From: Acidobacteriota bacterium
GTDB lineage: Bacteria > Acidobacteriota > Aminicenantia > Aminicenantales > Aminicenantaceae
Reading direction: 5' to 3'
DNA: 49,372 nucleotides
Assembly (NCBI GenBank): GCA_030669585.1
Contig: DAOVDI010000006.1
Location: 1-49,372 of the forward strand
Position numbers and translations under genes: made by a program
Shown: positions 1-8,408 of the stretch, piece by piece
How positions within the stretch are numbered: position 1 is the stretch's first letter
Layout: each line of letters begins with the position of its first letter
The notes under the pieces: model-generated
Seen by the model: the letters and a program-made list of their open reading frames with translations, nothing else
Told to the model about the DNA's origin: nothing
Databases searched by the model: none

Positions 1-8
1 TCCCCTTT

Positions 9-41
9 AAGGCTGCTTTTCTCTTTGGAGAAGGCAGCCTT
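9..41. terminator. Hairpin, likely terminator of a gene left of the window
   Basis: The arms AAGGCTGC and GCAGCCTT pair perfectly. A TTCTC/GAGAA inner stem continues beyond a small internal loop, with a TTTG loop. On the plus strand it is followed by a mildly T-rich stretch. It lies just downstream of the nikR stop on the minus strand, so it may serve convergent transcripts from both sides. Confidence 0.5.
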
Positions 42-71
42 CTCTATATTTATACTACAAGCTTATTCTGT

Positions 72-491
72 CTAGTCTAGCTCCGATCCAGTAGTCGTCT
101 GAAGCAACTTTCCATCCTTGACGCTTCTTGTGCTGAGAAGTTTATCCGCTATGGCTTTGATATTCCGGCTTTTCCCTCTAAGGATGATAACCTCTAGGCA
201 GTTGTGATAATCCAAGTGAATATGTGTCGATGAAACAATAGTATCAATATATTGATGCTGAATATTATTGAGGGTTTCGGTGAGCTCTCTTATATCATGA
301 CTGTAGACAAGCCCGAGGATTCCTATGGTTTCTTTTTCCGGATCCTTCCATTCTTTCTGGACCAGGCGTTCCCTGATCAGAGTTCTAAAAGCCTCTGAAC
401 GGCTTTTGTACCCGGCAGATTCAATGAGCTGGTCAAATTTCTTTAAAAGATCTGCCTCTATGGAAACCCCGAATCGAACTACTTTGCCCAT
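72..491 (-). CDS. nikR: Nickel-responsive transcriptional regulator NikR
   Basis: This is a 139-aa ribbon-helix-helix repressor with a C-terminal ACT-like nickel-binding domain. The N-terminal strand and helices (residues 1-45, starting MGKVVRFGVSIEADLL) form the DNA-binding part. His79, His90, His92 and Cys98 have the spacing 11-2-6 of the four high-affinity nickel ligands of E. coli NikR (His76, His87, His89, Cys95), so the site looks intact. Length is typical of the family. The start ATG is preceded by AAAGGATAAT. NikR normally represses nickel uptake genes. No nickel transporter, hydrogenase or urease gene is in the window, so its targets must lie elsewhere, possibly including its own AT-rich upstream region. 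Confidence 0.93.
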   Translation of the reverse strand: MGKVVRFGVSIEADLLKKFDQLIESAGYKSRSEAFRTLIRERLVQKEWKDPEKETIGILGLVYSHDIRELTETLNNIQHQYIDTIVSSTHIHLDYHNCLEVIILRGKSRNIKAIADKLLSTRSVKDGKLLQTTTGSELD

Positions 492-547
492 TATATTATC
501 CTTTTCATGTATTTTATAATATTTTTGTTTATAAGGTAAAATGATAT

Positions 548-1035
548 TTAACTCAACAAACTCAATGAGCTCAAAGAGCTGGATTCCCGTTCCCGATCGG
601 AGTCGGGGACAAGCTTACACGGGAATGACGAAGGGGCGAACGCACTTATTAAGTCGTTAGAAAGAAAAGCACTTGAATCCTTGAACCCTAGAATCCTTTT
701 TTTCAACGTATCGTCGAATTTTATGAATAATTCAGATTCGCCTGGATGATTCACGGGTCGATATGCACGGCGTGGCGCATGAAGCCGTATTCATATACTG
801 CGAATGCGTCGCAACAAAGCAGATCGGCCTGCCCGTAGGGTAAAAAGATAGAAAGAGAGGATTCGAGGATTTTAGGGTTCGAGTGTTTTTATTGTGTCCC
901 GTTGAATTTAGTGCCTGGACTATTTACGAGTCGAGGTTGATGCATCTGCAAGAGGCTGTTCGTGAAGCCGTATTAATATACTGCGAACGGACGGCAACGC
1001 AGCAGATGGGATAAGATCGGCTTGTAAATTGTTCA
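548..1035. repeat. Intergenic repeat island I (composite, TIR-bearing)
   Basis: No gene is supported here. The stretch is a mosaic of repeats that recur at 17590-17909 and 40611-40950. Positions 551-582 hold an ACTCAACAAACTCAA-type phrase. Positions 579-630 hold an ATTCCCG...CGGGAAT element. Positions 670-735 read, on the minus strand, as a left-end module (CTGAATTATTCAT... then a CGTTGAAAAAAAGG block). Positions 741-835 and 914-1020 are two copies of a right-end module starting CCTGGAT/CTATT and containing GAAGCCGTATT and ATATACTGCGAA. Positions 915-987 match the reverse complement of 40771-40843 with one mismatch in 73 by hand alignment. Confidence 0.8.
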
Positions 1036-1111
1036 GGTTAAGGAAACCTTTTGGGATGATTATACGTCTATATATATGAAATGAAGAAAACAAATAAATA
1101 GGAGATATAAA

Positions 1112-1294
1112 ATGAAATTCAGAACAAGAGTGGCCATATTCATGGTAGCAGTATTTGTCACAATGGTGGGTTTTAGTTTAATTGCATCCCCTGCCATCGA
1201 AATGATAAAAGTAGGGAAGGATGCAGGTTACGAGATGATCTCGAACTATCTAGCGAAAGCTGACGCGCAGCAATCCAGATACATAAATGGATAA
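1112..1294 (+). CDS. Small secreted or membrane peptide, 60 aa, unknown function
   Basis: The 60-aa product has a basic start (MKFRTR) followed by a hydrophobic segment at residues 8-27 that could be a signal peptide or a single membrane anchor. A short amphipathic C-terminus follows. A strong ribosome-binding site (AGGAGATATAAA) precedes the ATG, and this is the best argument that it is real. No family is recognised. It stands alone between repeat island I and a long-arm hairpin, and it could be a free-standing small gene or the remnant of a longer exported protein. Confidence 0.5.
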   Translation: MKFRTRVAIFMVAVFVTMVGFSLIASPAIEMIKVGKDAGYEMISNYLAKADAQQSRYING

Positions 1295-1335
1295 TCTATT
1301 GCGAGAAAGAAGTTTGAGCACATTAAACAAGCTTC

Positions 1336-1384
1336 GGGATTGGTTGACCATAGACTTCGAGAGAGTTCTCCCTCAACCAATCCC
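1336..1384. terminator. Hairpin with perfect 12-bp arms between small ORF and htpG
   Basis: GGGATTGGTTGA (1336-1347) and TCAACCAATCCC (1373-1384) are perfect inverted repeats separated by 25 nt. The hairpin sits between the 60-aa ORF (plus strand) and the end of htpG (minus strand), so a shared transcription-end role is plausible. There is no proper T tract on either side, so the terminator call is tentative. The rest of 1295-1590 shows nothing I can name. Confidence 0.45.
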
Positions 1385-1590
1385 CACACTCAATTCTTTA
1401 CCGCTTTATTTTTACTCCCGCCAAAAATTAAATCTATTCTGATTTTTTGATTCTTTAACTCCTCAAAAAAGCAATTTTGCCTGCTGGATGCAGACGATAT
1501 TTTTATCTGAACATACCCCCTTTATATTCACCCGTAAAGTCTATAAGATCGATCCTTTCCTCTGCCCAAAGTGTTATGGCAGAATGAAGA

Positions 1591-3462
1591 TCATATTTTT
1601 TTTGCAGCGATCAGCATGATATCCTGAAGGCGCAGGATGCTTCCGTCCATATCTTCCAGAATCCCTTCCCGCAGCAGCATGTTTTCCAGGAGTTGATTTG
1701 CTAATTTATTCAGTTCCCCGGATTTGGGAGATGCTTTATGGATCCGAACCATCTCTTTGATCAGATTATTTTTCTGGTTGATCTCAATGATGCGCTTGGT
1801 GAAGGCGTAGTCTTTGTTGGACATTTTTATAACTTTTTCCATCTGGATGGATGGACCGCCCGCCCTGTGGACAAGGATGCACGGGCTGTCGACCAACCGT
1901 TTGGAAAGCCTGACATCTTCCACCCTTTCGCCGTAAACCTTCTTGAGATAAGCGACGAAATCATTCAAATCTTTTATCAGGTCCGTATCCTTTTCTTCTG
2001 TTTCTTTATCATCCAGCTTTATGTCCGCTCCTTCAGCGATCTTGAAGGATTTGCCTTTAAATTCTCTGAGATGTTCGATGACAAACTCATCCAGCGGATC
2101 GACGAGGAAAAGGACCTCGAGGTCTTTCTTCTTAAAAGCCTCAAGAGCCGGACTTTTCTCCAGAGAATCAAGCTCATGCCCGGTGGTGTAATAGATCTCT
2201 TTCTGGTCTTTTTCCATGCGTGAAATATATTCATTAAGATCTATGAGCTTATCTTTGGATTCTTTGGAGGAATAGAAAAGAAGAAGGGGGGCGATTTTCG
2301 AGCGATTGTCAAAATCAGTGATAACCCCTTCTTTCAGATTCCTGTGGAATTTTTCCCAGAGACTAAGATATTCTTCTCTGTCTATTTTTTTAATGGATTC
2401 CAATTTCTCAAAGATCTTTTTGAGGATATGTTTTCTAATCTTATCGATCTTGATGTTGTTCTGAATGGTCTCCCGGGAAATATTGAGAGGGATATCCTCG
2501 GAGTCAATAACGCCGACAAGGAATCTCATGTATTCGGGCATAATATCCTTGTTTCCCTTCTGGATCAGTACTTTTTGAGAATACAGGTCGATCCCGGGCT
2601 CGGTTTTAATGAATCCCAGGGCTTCCAAAGATGTTTTAGGGACAAAGATCACAGCATGAAACTGCACCGGTGCATCCGAGGAAAGGTGTAGATAGGTTTC
2701 CGGTTCTTCCTTTGTATGATTGATAAATTGGTAAAAATGGTTGTAGTCTTCTTTTTTAAGAGATGCCTTTGGCTGAGTCCAGATGGCTTCCGTGCTTTCG
2801 ATCTTATCTCCTTCCACATAGATGGGGAAGGGGAGAAATTTTGAATGTGTGTCTATGATATTTTTTATCGTAAACTTGTCCAGGAGATCTTTCTCGTGCT
2901 CTTTTTTCAGTATAAGCTCGATGCGTGTCCCTCTGGTCTTTTTAACTGTTTCTTCCAGGGTGAAATTTTTATCGCCTTTAGATGTCCAGAGATAAGCCGT
3001 GCTTTTTTTTCGAGAAGACCTGGTGATGATGCGGATTTCCCGGGCAACCATGAAGCTGGAATAAAAACCTACGCCGAACTGTCCGATAAGCGACATCTGG
3101 TCTTTACTGTCGGATTTTGATAATTTTTTAAGAAACTGGGCCGCTCCGGAATGGGCGATCGTTCCGATATTATCGATCAGCTCTTTCCGTGTCATTCCGA
3201 TACCGGTGTCTTCGATAATAAGTTTTTTCTGAGTTTGATTGAAGGAGATGTTGATCCTAAGATCCAGGTCTTTATTATCCATGTCTTTTTCGGTCAGGAG
3301 TTGAAAATGGACCTTATTGAGGGCATCTACAGCATTAGATATCAATTCTCTTAGAAAAACCTCTCTGTTTTTATAGAGTGAATAGACAAGGATATCCAGA
3401 AGCTGTTTGACCTCTGTTTGAAATTCGTGCTTTTCCTTTTTCTCTTTTATTTCTTCAGACAT
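1591..3462 (-). CDS. htpG: Molecular chaperone HtpG (bacterial Hsp90)
   Basis: This 623-aa ATP-dependent cytosolic chaperone of the Hsp90/GHKL family helps fold client proteins. The N-terminal ATPase domain shows the SNAVDAL helix (Asn for Mg-ATP), DTGIGM and GQFGVGFYSSFMVA motifs, followed by middle and C-terminal dimerisation domains of normal length. The frame is open 21 codons further upstream, but ATG at 3462 is preferred: MSEEIKEKKEKHEF gives a usual N-terminus, AGGAG lies 10 nt upstream, and the extension would run into the upstream gene. That gene's TGA is one base away, so htpG is the last gene of a coupled five-gene operon. Confidence 0.95.
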   Translation of the reverse strand: MSEEIKEKKEKHEFQTEVKQLLDILVYSLYKNREVFLRELISNAVDALNKVHFQLLTEKDMDNKDLDLRINISFNQTQKKLIIEDTGIGMTRKELIDNIGTIAHSGAAQFLKKLSKSDSKDQMSLIGQFGVGFYSSFMVAREIRIITRSSRKKSTAYLWTSKGDKNFTLEETVKKTRGTRIELILKKEHEKDLLDKFTIKNIIDTHSKFLPFPIYVEGDKIESTEAIWTQPKASLKKEDYNHFYQFINHTKEEPETYLHLSSDAPVQFHAVIFVPKTSLEALGFIKTEPGIDLYSQKVLIQKGNKDIMPEYMRFLVGVIDSEDIPLNISRETIQNNIKIDKIRKHILKKIFEKLESIKKIDREEYLSLWEKFHRNLKEGVITDFDNRSKIAPLLLFYSSKESKDKLIDLNEYISRMEKDQKEIYYTTGHELDSLEKSPALEAFKKKDLEVLFLVDPLDEFVIEHLREFKGKSFKIAEGADIKLDDKETEEKDTDLIKDLNDFVAYLKKVYGERVEDVRLSKRLVDSPCILVHRAGGPSIQMEKVIKMSNKDYAFTKRIIEINQKNNLIKEMVRIHKASPKSGELNKLANQLLENMLLREGILEDMDGSILRLQDIMLIAAKKI

Positions 3463-3463
3463 A

Positions 3464-5050
3464 TCAATATATCTCCTTGTTGATATCAAGAATAAATTGG
3501 TTTTTTTCAGAGCGGCTTTCTCCAACGCTTGTGATATAGATCGCCGGTCGATCTACAACCGGGCATTTATTCTCACAGATACCGCAACCGGTGCAGGCTT
3601 CTATATCGATAAAAGGCGCCTTTGGCCTTTTTATTGTGCCGTCAGGAAGATGGGTCTCGACTTCGATCATCTGGATCGCCTTGGGCGACACAGGGCAGTG
3701 TTCTTCGCACACAATGCAGGAATTTCCGAATTTGTAGGGAAGGCACCGGTTCTTATCGATCCAGGCAGTTCCGATTTTGATCTGGTTCTTTTCTTCGATT
3801 GTAAGTTCCCGGATCGCGCCTGTTGGGCAGACCTGGGTGCAAAGGGAACAATAGTAATCACAGTAGCCTATCTTGGGAACCAGCATGGGAGTCCAGAGGC
3901 CCTCGGGTCCTGCTTCTGTACGGGCCGGCTGGATTGCGTTTGTCGGACAGACCTTCATACATTCGCCGCATTTCACGCATTTCTGAAGAAATTCCTTCTC
4001 AGGAAGCGCTCCGGGGGGGCGGATCAATTTTTCTGAAGCCCTTGAGCGGAGCGGAGATATACGAAAAAATGGAATGGCGATCAATCCCAAAAAAGAGGAT
4101 AAAAGGACTTTCCGTCTGGAGAGGTTAATAGATTCCAGGTGTTCCGGATTAAGGGCGGGATGGAAACCAATCGCCCCTGTCGGGCATATTGCGCTGCAGG
4201 TGAAGCAGTAAACACATTCAGAACTTTTCCAGTCTTCTTCCGGATAAGGATTGGCCTGTGTTTCGCATTGGATGGTACATAGGTTGCATTTAATGCATTT
4301 GTCCATATCGATCCTGAGCTTCAGAATGTTCCATCTGGAAAGAAGGCCGAGAAATGCGCCAAGGGGACAGAGATACCGGCACCAGAATCTTTCACGGGCT
4401 AAATTCAGAAGGATAACCCCCAGAAAAATCATCCCAAGGAAAAATCCCTGGATAAAAATGCTGTTAATATCTATAGTTTCAAAAAACTGGACAAGTCCGT
4501 CTCCGATGGATGACAGATGTGCCGAGTAAACCAGACCGATAACATTGGAGAAGAGGTGGTTTGCGGCCGGCATTATGCCGGTGATAAAGGAACGGTAAAG
4601 CAAAGAGAAGGGATCCAAAAGACCGGCCACATTCAAGCTGAAGAGAGAACCGGCCAGAGTAAAAAGCAGGATGTAATATTTCCAGGCCGTATGGTTATCT
4701 TTTTGTTTTTTTGGCCTGAGGAGTTTTGACTTTTTAAAAACAAAAGAGAAAAATTGCTGGATGGTTCCCATGGGGCAGATCCATCCGCAGGCGACCCGGC
4801 CGATAATAAATGTGACAACGATCGTAATCGCCGCCATGCTAAATGACAGAAAAAGCGTGTGTGAAGCAAGTAGTGTTGTCAGTGCGAGGAGAGGATTAAA
4901 ATGGAAAAATATCTCGACATTCCCGATATAATCCTCCCCGGGAAATCTTGTCTGGAACAAGAGATAGAAGAAAAGAAATAGAAAAACAGTCTGGGATAGA
5001 ATTCTCAGGTATTGGATGAGCCGGTATTTTTTAGACTGTTCTTTTTTCAA
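3464..5050 (-). CDS. NapH/NapG-like polyferredoxin membrane fusion
   Basis: This 528-aa protein is predicted to carry electrons across the cytoplasmic membrane through iron-sulfur clusters. The N-terminal half resembles NapH: about four membrane segments (roughly 13-33, 55-84, 124-150, 195-217), GRVACGWICP and RFWCRYLCP Cys motifs, then two CxxCxxCxxxC clusters (252-262, 279-289). A twin-arginine-like motif SRRKVLLSS (about 311) with a hydrophobic segment follows. Next comes a NapG/MauM-like half with four more Cys clusters (358-368, 397-408, 436-452, 486-496). TTG at 5050 is chosen because AGGAG lies 10 nt upstream; another TTG at 5071 would precede that site. It overlaps the DUF362 gene by 20 bp. 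Electron donor and acceptor are unknown. Confidence 0.85.
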   Translation of the reverse strand: MKKEQSKKYRLIQYLRILSQTVFLFLFFYLLFQTRFPGEDYIGNVEIFFHFNPLLALTTLLASHTLFLSFSMAAITIVVTFIIGRVACGWICPMGTIQQFFSFVFKKSKLLRPKKQKDNHTAWKYYILLFTLAGSLFSLNVAGLLDPFSLLYRSFITGIMPAANHLFSNVIGLVYSAHLSSIGDGLVQFFETIDINSIFIQGFFLGMIFLGVILLNLARERFWCRYLCPLGAFLGLLSRWNILKLRIDMDKCIKCNLCTIQCETQANPYPEEDWKSSECVYCFTCSAICPTGAIGFHPALNPEHLESINLSRRKVLLSSFLGLIAIPFFRISPLRSRASEKLIRPPGALPEKEFLQKCVKCGECMKVCPTNAIQPARTEAGPEGLWTPMLVPKIGYCDYYCSLCTQVCPTGAIRELTIEEKNQIKIGTAWIDKNRCLPYKFGNSCIVCEEHCPVSPKAIQMIEVETHLPDGTIKRPKAPFIDIEACTGCGICENKCPVVDRPAIYITSVGESRSEKNQFILDINKEIY

Positions 5051-5915
5051 TCTTAAGCTTCTCCTGATCAAATTCGCCGAATCCCCTTTCGCGTGCCAGC
5101 TGAAGATACCGCATCTTCTCTGGCTCGATGTCCAAGTAGCTCACCCCCATGGAATCGACAGCAACATAATCGACGCCCGCGACCACGGTCTTATGGATCC
5201 TGACATCAGACAGTCTTCCCCCCTGAGGCCCGTTTCTCCAAAGGACCCGGTAGGCATCCAGTACGGTCAGCACAGGCTTAAAAAAGGCGGCCAGGTCGAT
5301 TACGGCAGCATCAAGATTTTGATGAAGCTGATTCCGGTTGCCGCCCAGGCAGCCCAGCCAGTTTTTCATACCCAGAGTGACTCTTGACAGGCTGTGATTT
5401 TTAGTGGCAGGGATATTGATGATCTTGTCGGTTTCGAGGAAATCTGTAAAAACTTCCCAGTTTTTAAGCCATTCTCCATGAAGATCGACTTTTTTAAGCT
5501 TGTGTTGACTGCAGAAAGGGACCTTAGCTCCGGCCTCTTTGGCTGCTTTTGCTATTCCAGACCGGACATATGTCCGCCTGGCCGGATTGCAGGGATTGTC
5601 CATGACTTTAACTTCTTTGGCTCCGGCATTAAAGCAAAGTTCCACAAGGGTTTTTACTATTTCAGGATTGGTGCAAGCGCCCTGTTCCGGTTTGCGGTCC
5701 CAGCCGATATTTGGTTTGAGTACGACTTTATCGCCTTTTGAAACGAAGCGATTGATCCCTCCGACTGCAGAAACAGCTTCTTTTGCCAGTTGTGCCGGCG
5801 ATTCACCCTGGATAACAGCCAGGTCAGGTAGGGATGTTTGGGCAAACAATCCCGGCCTGATATTAAATAGAAGACTTCCTACAGTTACATCTTTTAAAAA
5901 TTTTCTTCTTTTCAT
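5031..5915 (-). CDS. DUF362 domain protein with Tat signal
   Basis: This 294-aa protein is of the DUF362 family, which often accompanies ferredoxin-like proteins; its biochemical role is not established. It opens with MKRRKFLKDVTVGSLLF, a typical twin-arginine signal (RRKFLK), so export in folded form is predicted. Conserved-looking stretches include KGDKVVLKPNIGWDR near residue 60 and NHSLSRVTLGMKNWLG near residue 175. The start has AGAGGTAAT upstream, within the end of the amidase gene 5 nt away. The overlap with the following polyferredoxin gene, and the shared Tat-like motifs, suggest the two work together on the outer face of the membrane (inference). Confidence 0.85.
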   Translation of the reverse strand: MKRRKFLKDVTVGSLLFNIRPGLFAQTSLPDLAVIQGESPAQLAKEAVSAVGGINRFVSKGDKVVLKPNIGWDRKPEQGACTNPEIVKTLVELCFNAGAKEVKVMDNPCNPARRTYVRSGIAKAAKEAGAKVPFCSQHKLKKVDLHGEWLKNWEVFTDFLETDKIINIPATKNHSLSRVTLGMKNWLGCLGGNRNQLHQNLDAAVIDLAAFFKPVLTVLDAYRVLWRNGPQGGRLSDVRIHKTVVAGVDYVAVDSMGVSYLDIEPEKMRYLQLARERGFGEFDQEKLKIEKRTV

Positions 5916-5920
5916 CGATA

Positions 5921-7105
5921 TTACCTCTTTCCAAGCGAAGTAATGTAAGTAATAATTCCGTTATAAATACCCTGTGCCACATGTTCACGGTATTGGGGTG
6001 TTTTGAGCCTGGATTCCTCCCGGCTGTTGCTGAGGTGGGATATTTCAATGAGTATGGACGGCATCTCTCCGCCGATGAGAACCCAGAAAGGGCCTCCCCG
6101 AACATTAAGGTTTCTAACTTTATTGTATTTTTTTGACAATTGTCTGACCAATTGAGTCTGCACATTTGTCGCCAGGTCCTTGGATTCCATGATCTTACTG
6201 TTTTTAACGATTTTTGTGATGATATCCTTCATATTGCCGATATTTTTTGTTGAAGTGGCATTTTCCCGGGCGGCGATTCTGGTAATATTAGGATCTGTCG
6301 TAAAATTGAGGAAAAAAGTCTGGACCCCGGAAAAGCTTCTGCTTGGATTGGCATTGGCATGGACTGAAATAAACATGTCCGCCTGTTTCTGGTTGGCAAT
6401 TACAGTTCTATTTTCCGGCGGGATGTAAATGTCGGTTTCGCGGGTCAAGACTACCTCAAAATCGCTGTTCTTATTCAGCAGCTTTTTCAATCTCATGCAT
6501 ACATCCAGAACGATGTCTTTTTCATAAGTTCCGCTGCGTCCGATACATCCCGGATCCGACCCTCCGTGACCCGGGTCGATAACGATCCTTTTTATTCCCA
6601 GCCCAAGTTGACGGGCCAGACTGTATCCTGACTTCGAGGGTTGCGCAGGCTTTGGCGACTCTTGTGAAGACAATTTGGATTTAGCTGCTGGCCGGTCCTT
6701 TTTTGAATAAATATCTATTACGATCCGGAAGGGATCAAAAAGATGCCAGACACGATAGTGCTTGATTTTTTGAAAATTGAGATCCACAACGACCCTGACT
6801 GTTGTTTTTGTCTTCTGGGCAATGCGTATCTGGCGGATATAGCCATTGTTTACGATCGTGCTCTTATTATGAAGAAGAGGATTAAGCTTTGACTGATAGA
6901 TATCGACATATATCCGGTCCGGTAGGATAAGCTTGTTATATGTATATTCTCTAAGTTTTCCGATATCAATAACGATCCGGGTATAGGCGGGGTGTGTGTA
7001 AGACCGGAGGTTATAGATCTCAACGCGTGAGTCGGCATGAAGAGAATGAAAAGAAAGCAGGAGAAAAAAAAAGGTCAGAACGTACAGTCGATGAAGAAAA
7101 TTCAT
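5921..7105 (-). CDS. N-acetylmuramoyl-L-alanine amidase with AMIN domain (AmiC type)
   Basis: This 394-aa periplasmic enzyme is predicted to cut the amide bond between N-acetylmuramic acid and the peptide stem, as in cell separation. It has a signal peptide (about 1-24, hydrophobic LYVLTFFFLLLSF), an AMIN domain (about 26-125) for envelope targeting, a Ser/Pro/Lys linker and a zinc-dependent Amidase_3 domain (about 165-390). Zinc-site motifs are visible: IDPGHGGSDPG (His), YEKDIVLDV (Glu) and SVHANANPS (His), and the late ILIEISHLSN supplies the likely catalytic Glu. ATG at 7105 is chosen over an upstream in-frame start because it begins the signal peptide, has CGGAG 7 nt before it, and lies 2 nt after the apgM stop. 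Confidence 0.9.
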   Translation of the reverse strand: MNFLHRLYVLTFFFLLLSFHSLHADSRVEIYNLRSYTHPAYTRIVIDIGKLREYTYNKLILPDRIYVDIYQSKLNPLLHNKSTIVNNGYIRQIRIAQKTKTTVRVVVDLNFQKIKHYRVWHLFDPFRIVIDIYSKKDRPAAKSKLSSQESPKPAQPSKSGYSLARQLGLGIKRIVIDPGHGGSDPGCIGRSGTYEKDIVLDVCMRLKKLLNKNSDFEVVLTRETDIYIPPENRTVIANQKQADMFISVHANANPSRSFSGVQTFFLNFTTDPNITRIAARENATSTKNIGNMKDIITKIVKNSKIMESKDLATNVQTQLVRQLSKKYNKVRNLNVRGGPFWVLIGGEMPSILIEISHLSNSREESRLKTPQYREHVAQGIYNGIITYITSLGKR

Positions 7106-7107
7106 GG

Positions 7108-8304
7108 TTAGGCTCCGTATTTCTTCAGTTTTCCGGCGTGGGCAAGAAGAAGCGGCATAACATGGATCGCATGGAAGCGTCCCAAATACCCGAAACAACA
7201 GGCTCTTTCTGAAAAATGATCGACTGGGTCTCCCTGTGCTGTCCGGGCATGAATGAGGATCGGATTAGGGTGCCAGGAATGACCTTTCATGAAACTGGGT
7301 GTGGAATGATCCGAAGTGACAGCCAGAACATCGGGATTCAGATCAAGAAAACGCGGGATGTATGTATCGGTTTTTTCAATTACGGCGACTTTTGCGCTGA
7401 AGTTCCCATCCTCTCCCGCAGAGTCTGTTTTTTTGACATGAACATAAAAGAAATCGTAATCGTTGTAGTGCTCTTCCAGTGTTGTAACAAGGTCCTCCTG
7501 CGAGGTTCCGGCGTCCAGAATGTCCATTCCGACAAGTTTTGCCAAGCCCTTGTACATTGGATAATTGGCGATTGCAGCAGCCTTTAAATGATAAAGCTCC
7601 TGCATAGTAGGGATGGAAGGATGTTTGGAAAATCCCCTTAACATAACGGTATTGGCATTTGTGTTATCACGGAGAAGATCGGTGACCTTGTCTGTGAAAG
7701 CGTTGATGATCCTGGCCGACTCTTCGGCTTCCGGAACCTTGGCTTGGCTGTAGACCACAGGCTTGTTTTCTTTCTGTGGATCAGCGTCCGTCAGAGAGTC
7801 CATAAGTCCATGCTTACTAAATTTGACGACAAACCGGTGTTCCTTGCCTGGGTAAACAACAGTTTGAGCCCCCATCACGGATTGGATAGAGTTATTGATC
7901 TTCTGGCAAAGTTTTTCATTTTCATTGGTAGGGATCCGGCCTGCTCTCCGGTCTATTATGAGTCCGTCTTTGAGAGTGGCAAAATTTCCCCGGGCGACCA
8001 TATCGTTTTTTCCGACGTTAACACCGACACCCAGGGCTTCCAGAATCCCTCTGCCCAGAAGATAAAATAAGGGATCATAACCGAAAAGAGACATGTGTGC
8101 AGGTCCGCTTCCCGGGGTAATACCCATGGAAACAGGGTCTGTCAGTCCGCAAGAGCTATTGGCTGCCAGTTGATCGAGGTTTGGTGTTTTGGCGGCCTCA
8201 AGCTCGGTTTGTCCGTCTACACGAAGTCCTCCAAGGCCGTCTAAGACCAGGAGAACGATCTTGGAATCCGTCTGTATACTCAGTTCTTTAACTATTTTTT
8301 CCAT
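7108..8304 (-). CDS. apgM: 2,3-bisphosphoglycerate-independent phosphoglycerate mutase, archaeal type
   Basis: This enzyme of about 398 aa interconverts 3- and 2-phosphoglycerate in glycolysis and gluconeogenesis without a bisphosphoglycerate cofactor. It belongs to the alkaline-phosphatase-like metalloenzymes. VLLVLDGLGG (N-terminal metal Asp), TPGSGPAHMSLFGYDP (nucleophile Ser region) and TSDHSTPSFMKGHSWHPNP (metal ligands) are visible. At about 400 aa it fits the short archaeal-type ApgM rather than the roughly 510-aa GpmI. Two starts are possible, GTG at 8310 and ATG at 8304. A TTGACT-17-TATAGT promoter lies so close that the leader would be about 4-10 nt. It heads the minus-strand operon ending in htpG. 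Confidence 0.9.
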   Translation of the reverse strand: MEKIVKELSIQTDSKIVLLVLDGLGGLRVDGQTELEAAKTPNLDQLAANSSCGLTDPVSMGITPGSGPAHMSLFGYDPLFYLLGRGILEALGVGVNVGKNDMVARGNFATLKDGLIIDRRAGRIPTNENEKLCQKINNSIQSVMGAQTVVYPGKEHRFVVKFSKHGLMDSLTDADPQKENKPVVYSQAKVPEAEESARIINAFTDKVTDLLRDNTNANTVMLRGFSKHPSIPTMQELYHLKAAAIANYPMYKGLAKLVGMDILDAGTSQEDLVTTLEEHYNDYDFFYVHVKKTDSAGEDGNFSAKVAVIEKTDTYIPRFLDLNPDVLAVTSDHSTPSFMKGHSWHPNPILIHARTAQGDPVDHFSERACCFGYLGRFHAIHVMPLLLAHAGKLKKYGA

Positions 8305-8320
8305 GTTCACTTCATTGGTA

Positions 8321-8349
8321 ACTATAGGAAATTTGTCATTTCAAGTCAA
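8321..8349 (-). promoter_or_regulatory. Sigma-70-like promoter of the apgM-htpG operon
   Basis: On the minus strand, TTGACT (8349-8344) and TATAGT (8326-8321) are separated by exactly 17 nt. The expected transcript start near 8314 leaves a leader of about 4 nt to GTG 8310 or 10 nt to ATG 8304, with no good Shine-Dalgarno sequence. Confidence 0.65.
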
Positions 8350-8373
8350 TTGTAGATGTTTTTTTCATATGTG

Positions 8374-8402
8374 TTGTGACCGCTTCTTTCTTCTGATAAA
8401 AT
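8374..8402 (+). promoter_or_regulatory. Sigma-70-like promoter of guaA, leaderless start predicted
   Basis: TTGTGA (8374-8379) and TAAAAT (8397-8402) are 17 nt apart, and TGA precedes the -10 hexamer. The guaA ATG begins at 8409, about where transcription should start. There is no ribosome-binding site before the ATG, so a leaderless mRNA is the simplest reading. Confidence 0.6.
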
Positions 8403-8408
8403 CGGTAC

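Noticed and set aside
548-754. 68-aa minus-strand ORF
   Set aside because: It lies entirely in repeat island I, has no ribosome site and a Ser/Leu-rich low-quality translation.
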